A stretch of 8,648 bases of DNA from an uncultured Clostridia bacterium (GTDB lineage: Bacteria > Bacillota > Clostridia > Oscillospirales > CAG-272). This document shows positions 1-4,739 of this stretch, one piece after another (positions within the stretch are counted from its first letter, which is position 1; every line of letters starts with the position of its first letter). The stretch lies in NCBI GenBank assembly GCA_945936265.1, contig CAMETB010000054.1:1-8648 (forward strand), written 5' to 3'. The position numbers and the translations under genes are program-made. The notes under the pieces were generated by a model, which made no database searches, was not told the origin of the DNA, and was given only the letters and a program-made list of their open reading frames with translations.

Positions 1-2
1 TT

Positions 3-470
3 CCTCTTATGTACCTTGACGGCGCGGTCGACACAATGCTGAAGGGTCTTGGGCATCAGCTCTACACAATGAGGGTGAATATCGCAGATTCTCTTATAAG
101 TATTCTGTTACTGCTTATATTTCTCCCTAATTACGGAATACAGGGATATATAGCGGTTATATTTATCACCGAACTTTTCAATACATCGTTCAGTATAATA
201 AAGCTCCTTAATGTAACGGGAGTGCAGACGCCCGTTATAAAATGGGTGGCAAAACCTCTCATAACGGTTGTGGCAGCCACCGCCGTATCACGTATTTTAT
301 TTGACTTCAACGTCATATCAAAGGTCTTAGGAACGGTTATAACGGGAAAGCCTCTTGCTTTTACCGAGATCGGCGTCACTGCCGTTTTATATATACTTCT
401 CTCCGCTCTGTTCGGCGCAATATCAAAGGATGATATAAGGTGGGCAAAATCAGTCGTTCATAACCCGTAA
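3..470 (+). CDS. SpoVB-like polysaccharide/lipid flippase, C-terminal part (5' end outside window)
   Basis: The frame is open from the window edge (first full codon at position 3) to TAA at 468-470, leaving 155 residues of a longer protein. The visible part is hydrophobic. It has a membrane segment around the ISILLLLIFLP stretch, then IQGYIAVIFITELFN, and two further hydrophobic stretches near the end. The pattern PLMYLDGAVDTMLKGLG, followed by YTMRVNIADS and a YGIQGYI motif, matches my memory of the C-terminal half of stage V sporulation protein B and related MOP-superfamily flippases. Known role of the family: moving lipid-linked precursors across the membrane, and for SpoVB spore cortex synthesis. 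The assignment to SpoVB rather than another MOP flippase is inference, supported by other sporulation-type genes downstream. Full-length members are about 500 residues, so roughly two thirds is missing here because of the window edge, not damage. Confidence 0.75.
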   Translation, partial: PLMYLDGAVDTMLKGLGHQLYTMRVNIADSLISILLLLIFLPNYGIQGYIAVIFITELFNTSFSIIKLLNVTGVQTPVIKWVAKPLITVVAATAVSRILFDFNVISKVLGTVITGKPLAFTEIGVTAVLYILLSALFGAISKDDIRWAKSVVHNP

Positions 471-503
471 GTTCTGCCTTATCAGGCAGAAAATCCTCTT
501 TCA
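471..503 (+). terminator. Hairpin after flippase gene, possible terminator
   Basis: TTCTGCCT (472-479) pairs perfectly with AGGCAGAA (484-491) around a 4-nt loop, beginning 2 nt after the flippase stop codon. The following tract is only weakly U-rich (AATCCTCTTTC), so efficient intrinsic termination is uncertain. Confidence 0.45.
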
Positions 504-581
504 GAAATACTCATTTATGCTGTTTGTGTGATTTTTGAGAATGTACGGTGAAGAGCAAATGATTATACCAAATATTGTTCA

Positions 582-610
582 TTGAAAAATTTCCTTGAAT
601 ATGGTAGAAT
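582..610 (+). promoter_or_regulatory. Sigma-A-like promoter of the cell wall hydrolase gene
   Basis: TTGAAA (582-587), a 17-nt spacer, then TAGAAT (605-610) preceded by TGG, which fits an extended -10. The predicted start is near 617. The stretch GAATATGGTAGAATAA (597-612) recurs identically at the abrB promoter on the other strand (2956-2971). The remaining upstream intergenic sequence (504-581) shows nothing I can name. Confidence 0.75.
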
Positions 611-614
611 AAAA

Positions 615-638
615 GCGTAAAATCTCGAGAATTTACGC
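615..638 (+). promoter_or_regulatory. 24-nt dyad at the predicted transcription start (operator or 5' hairpin)
   Basis: GCGTAAA (615-621) and TTTACGC (632-638) are perfect arms flanking the palindrome TCTCGAGA (623-630), with a single A/A mismatch pair between them. It begins 4 nt after the -10 box and so covers the predicted start site. It could be a repressor operator or a stem at the mRNA 5' end. Confidence 0.6.
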
Positions 639-670
639 CTTAAATCATACTATACGAAAGGATGGTGTAT

Positions 671-1498
671 GTGAAAAAGGTATTATCATTCGTCTTTGTG
701 ATTGCCCTTCTTACCTCTTTGTTTGCAATTCCTGCAAGCGCCTCATCTACCTCGTGGGTGAGTGTTTACATAAACAATCAGGAATTTACGGGCGGCATAG
801 ATGTCAAGGACAACACTACGTTTGTGGGTATACGAAAATTCAGTACCTCAATGGACAAAAACGCAAAGGTTACATACAACAACAGCACAAAAACGCTTAC
901 CGTTCAGACCGATAATCTCTACCTTACGGCAACAGCAGGTACAAATTACATAGTTGCAAACGGAAGATACTTGTACACAGAATCGCCCATATACCTGAAA
1001 AACGGAGTTATGTACGCCCCGGTTCTTCTTATGGCAAGAGCGTTTGACGCAAAAATAAGCTGGCGTGATTCAAACTCCTCATTTTATGTTACGAGAGGAA
1101 GCGGCGGAATTTTATCGGGCAGTAGATATTATGACTCCGACGAGGTTTACTGGCTTGCAAAAATAATAAGTGCCGAAAGCCAGGGAGAGCCTCTTCTCGG
1201 AAAAATTGCAGTCGGAAATGTAATTCTGAACAGGGTTAACTCCGCGGAATTTCCAAACACTATTTACGGAGTTATTTTCGACAGAAAATACGGCACGCAA
1301 TTCAGCCCCGTTGCGAACGGGACGATCTACAACGACGCAACGTGGGAAAGTACGGTTGCCGCAAAGATATGTCTTGAAGGATACAGCGTAAGCAACAAAA
1401 TTTTGTATTTTGTAAATCCGAAGTTTTCACCAAACAGCTGGATAAGCCGCAACAGAGTATTTTTCAGACAGATAGGCAATCACGCCTTCTACATTTAA
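671..1498 (+). CDS. Secreted cell wall hydrolase, SleB type, with copper-amine-oxidase-like N-terminal domain
   Basis: The likely start is GTG at 671, giving 275 residues. The ATG at 662 overlaps the ribosome binding site AAAGGATGG (657-665), whereas GTG 671 sits at correct spacing and gives a textbook signal peptide. That peptide has MKK, a hydrophobic core to about residue 20, and a likely cleavage after Ala24 in PASAS. Residues about 28-142 resemble the beta-rich copper amine oxidase N-terminal-like domain (VYINNQEF, FVGIRKF, YAPVLLMARAF), common in Clostridia exoproteins. Residues about 155-275 are a SleB/Hydrolase_2 domain: LAKIISAESQGEP carries the catalytic Glu169, followed by GKIAVGNVILNRV and FPNTIYGVIF. 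The family cleaves peptidoglycan as a lytic transglycosylase and classically acts on spore cortex at germination. Here the usual peptidoglycan-binding repeat is replaced by the other domain, so the role may be in vegetative wall turnover instead. The gene has its own promoter and ends in a shared terminator. Confidence 0.85.
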   Translation: MKKVLSFVFVIALLTSLFAIPASASSTSWVSVYINNQEFTGGIDVKDNTTFVGIRKFSTSMDKNAKVTYNNSTKTLTVQTDNLYLTATAGTNYIVANGRYLYTESPIYLKNGVMYAPVLLMARAFDAKISWRDSNSSFYVTRGSGGILSGSRYYDSDEVYWLAKIISAESQGEPLLGKIAVGNVILNRVNSAEFPNTIYGVIFDRKYGTQFSPVANGTIYNDATWESTVAAKICLEGYSVSNKILYFVNPKFSPNSWISRNRVFFRQIGNHAFYI

Positions 1499-1501
1499 AA
1501 C

Positions 1502-1537
1502 AAAATCACGGAAGCCATCGGTTTCCGTGATTTTTTT
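1502..1537. terminator. Bidirectional intrinsic terminator between convergent genes
   Basis: AAAATCACGGAA (1502-1513) pairs with TTCCGTGATTTT (1523-1534), 12 bp, and the stem can extend inward by GCC/GGT to leave a 3-nt loop. A T-run follows on the plus strand (through 1537). On the minus strand the hairpin is followed by TTTTGTTTT. It therefore can end both the hydrolase and the aminotransferase transcripts, which converge here only 40 nt apart. Confidence 0.9.
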
Positions 1538-1538
1538 G

Positions 1539-2381
1539 TTATATGTCGGTTGAGTTTATGTAGTCGTTTAACAAATCATTCTGCAACAGGTGAAGTCTCT
1601 CGGGATCACGGCCGCCGACTGCTCTGCCGCTTACTGTTGAGACTCCTCTTGCTATCTTGCTTGAACTCGTTATTATTATTTCGTCGGCGGAGCAAAGTTC
1701 CGATATTCCGTAGCGCCTCTCTTCGACAATTATGCCGTGTGATTTTGCGCATGAAATAAGATGAGCCCTTGCAACACCGGGCAGAATAAAGCAATCCGCA
1801 GGGGCGGTTATGAGAACTCCGTTTTTAAGAATTGATACGTTGCTGTGGGAGCCTTCTGTAATGAAACCGTTCCGGTAGAATATCGCCTCGTCACACCCGT
1901 TTTTATCGGCAAGTTCCGCAGCCATAACGCTCGGAAGAAGATTAAGCGTTTTGATATTGCAAAGTTTATATCGTATATCTTTCACAAGACAAGTGTCCAT
2001 CTTTTTGTATATGTCTCCGACTGATTGCGGAGTTATCATGATACAAAGATTTCCCTTTGTTTTGCCGTCAAATACATGCGATCTCTGCCCGCTCCCCCTG
2101 GATACGTGAAAATAGACGAATTTCTCCTCGCCGTCAACCGCCTTTACAAGAGTCTGTATAAGCGTTTTAAGTTCATCCTTCTCTATCGGTATTTTGATAC
2201 CGAGAAGCGCGCAATTGTTAAAAAAACGCTCCGTATGCTCATTTAAAAGATATGGGGTATTGTTCCTGCACATAACGGCGTCGTAATCCCCGTCACTGAA
2301 GTAAAACGCCCTGTCGGTCATCGGCACCGACATTTCCTCTATCAGTCCCGTTTTTCCGTTGTAATATCCCAGATTCTTCAT
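1539..2381 (-). CDS. dat: D-amino acid (D-alanine) aminotransferase, PLP fold class IV
   Basis: This 280-residue protein has the usual length for the family. Fold-class-IV features: DRAFYFSDGDY (23-33), catalytic Lys144 in CNIKTLNLLPSVMA, Glu176 in FITEGSHSNVSIL, and LPGVARAHL (200-208). The motif RGSGQRSH (95-102) places Arg100 and His102 where Bacillus D-amino acid aminotransferase binds the substrate carboxylate, and Tyr33 matches its active-site tyrosine. This favours D-alanine/D-glutamate specificity over branched-chain aminotransferase, although some members are bifunctional. Known reaction: D-alanine + 2-oxoglutarate gives pyruvate + D-glutamate, which feeds D-amino acids to peptidoglycan in the cytoplasm. 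The start is ATG at 2381 with GGAGGT at 2386-2391. It lies 12 nt downstream of a small ORF and may share a transcript with abrB, or use the internal promoter at 2458-2486. Specificity is inferred from motifs only. Confidence 0.88.
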   Translation of the reverse strand: MKNLGYYNGKTGLIEEMSVPMTDRAFYFSDGDYDAVMCRNNTPYLLNEHTERFFNNCALLGIKIPIEKDELKTLIQTLVKAVDGEEKFVYFHVSRGSGQRSHVFDGKTKGNLCIMITPQSVGDIYKKMDTCLVKDIRYKLCNIKTLNLLPSVMAAELADKNGCDEAIFYRNGFITEGSHSNVSILKNGVLITAPADCFILPGVARAHLISCAKSHGIIVEERRYGISELCSADEIIITSSSKIARGVSTVSGRAVGGRDPERLHLLQNDLLNDYINSTDI

Positions 2382-2389
2382 ATGTACCT

Positions 2390-2480
2390 CCGATTAAGCA
2401 AAAATATATTCTTCGCCCGCTTCAAGCGCAATTTCCGTGTCTGCGCCCTCTACATTTATTATAGCGTTTTGCTTAATCGG
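2390..2480. repeat. 14-bp perfect inverted repeat spanning the dat leader
   Basis: CCGATTAAGCAAAA (2390-2403) and TTTTGCTTAATCGG (2467-2480) are exact reverse complements, 63 nt apart. In the minus-strand mRNA the 3' arm covers the small ORF's stop codon and the first G residues of the dat Shine-Dalgarno. The 5' arm lies within the small ORF and also fills the spacer of the putative internal dat promoter. A role as an RNA stem masking the ribosome site, or as paired DNA operators, is inference. Confidence 0.6.
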
Positions 2481-2579
2481 TGTTACTGATTTAAGAGTTT
2501 TAAGAAAAGAGCCGTTTCGGGGAGGCAATGCCTCCTCGAAACGGCTCGCTTCGTTGCCGTATTTCAAAAGATTTTCCAT
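2394..2579 (-). CDS. Small ORF of unknown function upstream of dat
   Basis: I do not recognise this protein. The best start is ATG at 2579 (61 residues), which has GGAG (2586-2589) at 6-nt spacing. The upstream ATG at 2591 lacks a good ribosome site. No signal peptide or membrane segment is seen. The C-terminal half (NAIINVEGADTEIALEAGEEYIFA region) uses codons like its neighbours and is acidic. The middle residues, about 12-24 (ASRFEEALPPRNGSF region), are encoded by a 39-nt near-perfect palindrome. The ORF ends 12 nt before dat and begins 68 nt after the abrB stop, so abrB, this ORF and dat may form an operon. Alternatively it is not a protein gene but an abrB terminator followed by the dat promoter and leader. 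A leader-type role in controlling dat is possible but unproven. Confidence 0.45.
   Translation of the reverse strand: MENLLKYGNEASRFEEALPPRNGSFLKTLKSVTPIKQNAIINVEGADTEIALEAGEEYIFA
2458..2486 (-). promoter_or_regulatory. Possible internal promoter for dat
   Basis: On the minus strand, GTAACA (2486-2481; four of six matches to TTGACA), a 17-nt spacer, then a perfect TATAAT (2463-2458). The predicted start near 2451 would give a roughly 70-nt leader before dat. It lies inside the small ORF and would make dat independent of the abrB promoter. Confidence 0.45.
2509..2547 (-). terminator. 39-nt near-perfect palindrome, terminator- or attenuator-like on the minus strand
   Basis: GAGCCGTTTCG (2509-2519) pairs with CGAAACGGCTC (2537-2547), and pairing continues inward (GGGAGGCA with TGCCTCCT, one G-T) to a single central base: 19 bp in all. 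On the minus strand it is followed by TTTTCTTAAAAC, as in an intrinsic terminator. The plus strand has no U-tract after it. It lies inside a small ORF and is exactly 13 codons long. It could terminate abrB, attenuate dat, or be a mobile palindromic repeat. Confidence 0.6.
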
Positions 2580-2647
2580 AAGTTTCTCCATTATGTTCTA
2601 CTCATACGGCATTTTTAATAATATTGATTAAGAGATAAGTCCTGTTG

Positions 2648-2893
2648 TCAGATTATGTTCTTGAGCTTTTCAATGCAGTTTTTGCATACTCTCTTGTTGT
2701 TGAGCATTACATTGTCAGATGCGTTTCCGCAGAAGATGCAGCAAGGCTCATACTTTTTGAGTATGATCTTATCTTCCTCTACAAATATTTCGAGCGGATC
2801 TTTTGCATTGATGTCAAATGTGTTGCGGATTTCCATGGGAAGAACAATCCTTCCGAGTTCATCCATTCTTCTTACAATTCCTGTCGATTTCAT
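2648..2893 (-). CDS. AbrB/SpoVT-family transition-state regulator with Cys-rich tail
   Basis: This 81-residue protein opens with the swapped-hairpin AbrB DNA-binding domain: STGIVRRMDELGRIVLPMEIR (3-23), then DPLEIFVEEDKIILKKYEP (32-50), the standard family signature. The C-terminal third carries two CxxC pairs (Cys52/Cys55 and Cys70/Cys73) 14 residues apart, resembling a small zinc knuckle. Such a tail occurs in Clostridia AbrB proteins, but its ligand is not shown by sequence. AbrB proteins act as dimers or tetramers on AT-rich promoters and hold back stationary-phase and sporulation genes in growing cells. The start is ATG at 2893 with a modest GGGG ribosome site (2901-2904). The gene is divergent from spmA and has a strong promoter with a dyad over its start site, which makes autoregulation plausible. 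Which genes it controls cannot be read from the sequence. Confidence 0.9.
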   Translation of the reverse strand: MKSTGIVRRMDELGRIVLPMEIRNTFDINAKDPLEIFVEEDKIILKKYEPCCIFCGNASDNVMLNNKRVCKNCIEKLKNII

Positions 2894-2929
2894 AATTCTT
2901 GCCCCATTCTTTATAAATTTTTATAAAAT

Positions 2930-2953
2930 TCGAAATACTTGTCTGTATTTCGA
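2930..2953 (-). promoter_or_regulatory. 24-nt dyad at the abrB transcription start
   Basis: Perfect 9-bp arms, TCGAAATAC and GTATTTCGA, separated by 6 nt. The dyad starts 4 nt after the abrB -10 box, the same offset and total length as the dyad at 615-638. It is a candidate operator, perhaps for autoregulation, or an mRNA 5' hairpin. The AT-rich stretch to the abrB start (2894-2929) shows no other named element. Confidence 0.6.
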
Positions 2954-2957
2954 TATT

Positions 2958-2986
2958 ATTCTACCATATTCTTACATAGTCGTCAA
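2958..2986 (-). promoter_or_regulatory. Sigma-A-like promoter of abrB
   Basis: On the minus strand, TTGACG (2986-2981), a 17-nt spacer, then TAGAAT (2963-2958) preceded by TGG as an extended -10. The predicted start is near 2951, giving a leader of about 58 nt. Confidence 0.8.
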
Positions 2987-2992
2987 TACCCT

Positions 2993-3020
2993 TGTTAAAA
3001 TCTTAATAAAATTTTAATAT
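2993..3020 (+). promoter_or_regulatory. Candidate promoter of spmAB
   Basis: TTGTTA (2993-2998), a 16-nt spacer, then TAATAT (3015-3020), with a predicted start near 3027. It lies back to back with the abrB promoter, about 7 nt from its -35 box. In Bacillus subtilis spmA is under a mother-cell sigma factor. I cannot identify a clear sigma-E motif here, so the assignment is tentative. Confidence 0.4.
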
Positions 3021-3043
3021 GCAATAAAAAACTGAGGTGTTTT

Positions 3044-3625
3044 ATGCTTGGAAAATGTTTCGGCGTTCTCTCCGTAATATCGTTTTTTTTCGCAATAATC
3101 AACGGGAACATGGGGGAATTATGCAATTCAATAGTCTCCGGTGCTTCAAAAAGCGTGACTCTTACAATATCGCTTGTCGGAATAATGACGCTCTGGAGCG
3201 GATTTATGAATGTCCTGAAACAGGCGGGAATAATAAAAAAGCTCTCGCACCTGCTTCGTCCCGTTTTACGCTTTATATTTCCGAAATCTTTTAAAAGCGG
3301 AGTTGCAACGGAGGAAATAACCGCTTGTATAAGCGCAAATCTGCTCGGTATTGCAAATGCCGCAACCCCTCTTGCAATAACCGCCATAGAAAAAATGCAA
3401 AGCGAAAGGAAAAGCAATATAGCAAGTGCGGATATGATAACGCTCGCCGTACTCGGGTGCGCATCCTTCAATCTTGTCCCGACAACTGTTATAGCAATAC
3501 GGCAAGCAAAAGGCGCTTTAATTACATATGAGATAATGTTTCCTGTCTGGATATGTTCCGGAATATGTATGGTGCTCGGTATCATTTCGTGTCGTATTCT
3601 CGGTAAAATTTATGGAGACAGTTGA
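3044..3625 (+). CDS. spmA: Spore maturation protein A
   Basis: At 193 residues, this is close to the Bacillus subtilis SpmA length (about 196). The protein is polytopic: hydrophobic segments near 5-20, 38-58, 130-150 and 163-187. The family signature NLLGIANAATPLAI (99-112) and the C-terminal SFNLVPTTVIAIR (141-153) are clear, as is an N-terminal FAIINGNM motif typical of SpmA. It belongs to the nucleoside-recognition (Gate) domain membrane family. With SpmB it is needed for full dehydration of the spore core and heat resistance in Bacillus and Clostridium; the transported species is not firmly known. The start is ATG at 3044 with GAGGTG (3034-3039). It overlaps spmB by 14 nt and is divergent from the AbrB regulator. 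Confidence 0.92.
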   Translation: MLGKCFGVLSVISFFFAIINGNMGELCNSIVSGASKSVTLTISLVGIMTLWSGFMNVLKQAGIIKKLSHLLRPVLRFIFPKSFKSGVATEEITACISANLLGIANAATPLAITAIEKMQSERKSNIASADMITLAVLGCASFNLVPTTVIAIRQAKGALITYEIMFPVWICSGICMVLGIISCRILGKIYGDS

Positions 3626-4139
3626 AAAAATATCGTCTTTTGTGCTGCCCTGTGTCGTTCTTTTTATAGGTCTTATATTGCTTTTCGGAAAAGGCGACTG
3701 TTTCTCACACTTTCTTGACGGGGCAAGGGACGGGATGAGATCGGCGGTTAAACTTTTACCGTCAATGTGCGCTCTTGTCGTGGGAGTAAGTATGTTTACC
3801 GCATCCGGAGCTGCGGATTTTCTTGCAAAATATCTGTCTCCTGTTCTCGATTTTATCGGTGTTCCGTCAGACATTTTCCCTCTGGTTATAACCCGTCCGC
3901 TGTCCGGAGCCGCATCCATTGCAACTTTTGAAGACATAATAGCGAAAACCGGCGCCGACTCTTTCCAATCTCTTTGCGCATCGGTTATAATGGCGTCATC
4001 CGATACGGTATTTTATGTTCTTTGCGTTTATTTTTCCTCGTCGGGAGTAAAAAAAACAAGATATGCTTTGCCCGTCGCTCTTTTTATATCGGCTTTTGCC
4101 GTTATATTTTCCTGTGTTCTGTGCCGTATCTTTTTCTGA
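3612..4139 (+). CDS. spmB: Spore maturation protein B
   Basis: This 175-residue integral membrane protein matches the SpmB length (about 178). Motifs recognised from the family: LDGARDGMRSAVKLLPSMCALVVGVSMFTASGA (35-67 region), RPLSGAAS (95-102) and SSDTVFYVLCVYF (129-141). The last is followed by GVKKTRYAL and a final membrane helix. SpmB is also a Gate-domain protein and acts with SpmA in spore core dehydration, probably in the forespore or outer spore membrane. The start ATG (3612) lies inside the 3' end of spmA and has no strong ribosome site, so translation is likely coupled to spmA. No terminator is obvious after it, so the next small gene may be co-transcribed. Confidence 0.92.
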   Translation: METVEKISSFVLPCVVLFIGLILLFGKGDCFSHFLDGARDGMRSAVKLLPSMCALVVGVSMFTASGAADFLAKYLSPVLDFIGVPSDIFPLVITRPLSGAASIATFEDIIAKTGADSFQSLCASVIMASSDTVFYVLCVYFSSSGVKKTRYALPVALFISAFAVIFSCVLCRIFF

Positions 4140-4196
4140 ATATAAATCCTCTTTGATGTCAACAATGTTCTAAAATAAAGACTCGGAGGAACATAT

Positions 4197-4469
4197 ATGA
4201 TAAAGGGGTGTCAGAAAAGAATAATTTTTGTAAAGGACACGGGCAGCGACTATTTCGAGGAAGCTTATTTCATTATGAAAAGCGACAGCGAACTTCCTAA
4301 AACGGAAGAGAGCGATATTGTAAAAGAAGCGGAAAATATAGTAAACGCATCTCTTGCCGAACCATCCCCCGCACGCAAAGTGAAGATCGGAGCGCGCTCC
4401 GTTTGCTTTTTCATAGGAGTTTTCATAGGTGCGCTCATAGGCGGAATACTTTTCGGTCTGATTCTCTGA
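4197..4469 (+). CDS. Small single-pass membrane protein of unknown function
   Basis: This 90-residue protein starts at ATG 4197 behind a strong GGAGGA (4185-4190). The N-terminal part (MIKGCQKRIIFVKDTGSDYFEEAYFIMK) resembles, from memory, small conserved hypothetical proteins of Clostridia that open with a similar KRII-x-VK-x(3)-SDYFE-AYFI pattern; no function is known to me. A charged, probably disordered linker (about 29-66) precedes one C-terminal hydrophobic helix (68-90) rich in glycine (IGVFIGALIGGILFG), which fits a tail-anchored topology with the N-terminus in the cytoplasm. It lies 57 nt after spmB and upstream of the rnj promoter, so it may be the last gene of the spm transcript. 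No recognisable terminator separates it from the next promoter. Confidence 0.75.
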   Translation: MIKGCQKRIIFVKDTGSDYFEEAYFIMKSDSELPKTEESDIVKEAENIVNASLAEPSPARKVKIGARSVCFFIGVFIGALIGGILFGLIL

Positions 4470-4509
4470 TCCCGATTTTTATTATCCTGCAATATTTTTC
4501 AATTATTTC

Positions 4510-4538
4510 TTGACTATTCTCTTTTTTTGTGTTACAAT
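4510..4538 (+). promoter_or_regulatory. Sigma-A-like promoter of rnj
   Basis: TTGACT (4510-4515), a 17-nt spacer, then TACAAT (4533-4538). The predicted start near 4545 leaves about 195 nt of untranslated leader before the RNase J start codon. Confidence 0.8.
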
Positions 4539-4544
4539 ACCGTT

Positions 4545-4739
4545 AATCTATAAAGTTTCGTCTCTGCCTTTCCACTCACGGCGGATACGAAGTTTATATA
4601 TAATTGTTCGTTTTACAGGGCGCCGAAAACGGAATGTGGGGGCGTTTTTACACATTCATGGTTTTTCGGATTTATAAATTCCGTCATTAAGTGACGGTGT
4701 TTTCTCATGCTCCCGTAATCTTTTAAGAAAGGAATTTTT
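4545..4739 (+). promoter_or_regulatory. Long structured 5' leader of the RNase J gene
   Basis: Three foldable units are visible. First, AAGTTTCGT (4553-4561) pairs with ACGAAGTTT (4587-4595), allowing two G-U pairs, with an inner GCC/GGC. Second, CCGAAAA (4623-4629) with TTTTCGG (4663-4669) encloses GAATGTG (4632-4638) with CACATTC (4651-4657). Third, the hairpin at 4681-4697. I do not recognise a known riboswitch class. The ribosome site AAAGGA (about 4728-4733) follows the last hairpin. Confidence 0.5.
4681..4705 (+). terminator. Terminator-like hairpin in the rnj leader
   Basis: CCGTCA (4681-4686) pairs with TGACGG (4692-4697) around a 5-nt loop and is followed by TGTTTTCTC. Because it lies about 40 nt before the start codon, it would attenuate rnj rather than end an upstream gene. 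The U-tract is short, so strength is uncertain. Confidence 0.4.

Noticed and set aside
662..670. Upstream ATG (662) as start of the hydrolase
   Set aside because: It overlaps the Shine-Dalgarno itself. GTG 671 has correct spacing and gives a normal MKK signal peptide.
2995..3937. Long minus-strand open frames opposite spmA and spmB (196 and 139 codons)
   Set aside because: They are antisense shadows of clear spmA/spmB coding sequence, have no family resemblance and lack convincing ribosome sites.
4153..4176. TTGATG and TAAAAT as a promoter for the small membrane protein
   Set aside because: The spacer is only 12 nt, too short for a sigma-A promoter, and no better -35 lies 16-18 nt upstream.
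4388..4401. Perfect 14-bp palindrome CGGAGCGCGCTCCG followed by a T-rich tract, inside the small membrane protein gene
   Set aside because: It forms only a 5-bp stem with a 4-nt loop, lies well within the coding region just before the membrane helix, and the T-rich part encodes Phe residues. Chance or coding constraint explains it.
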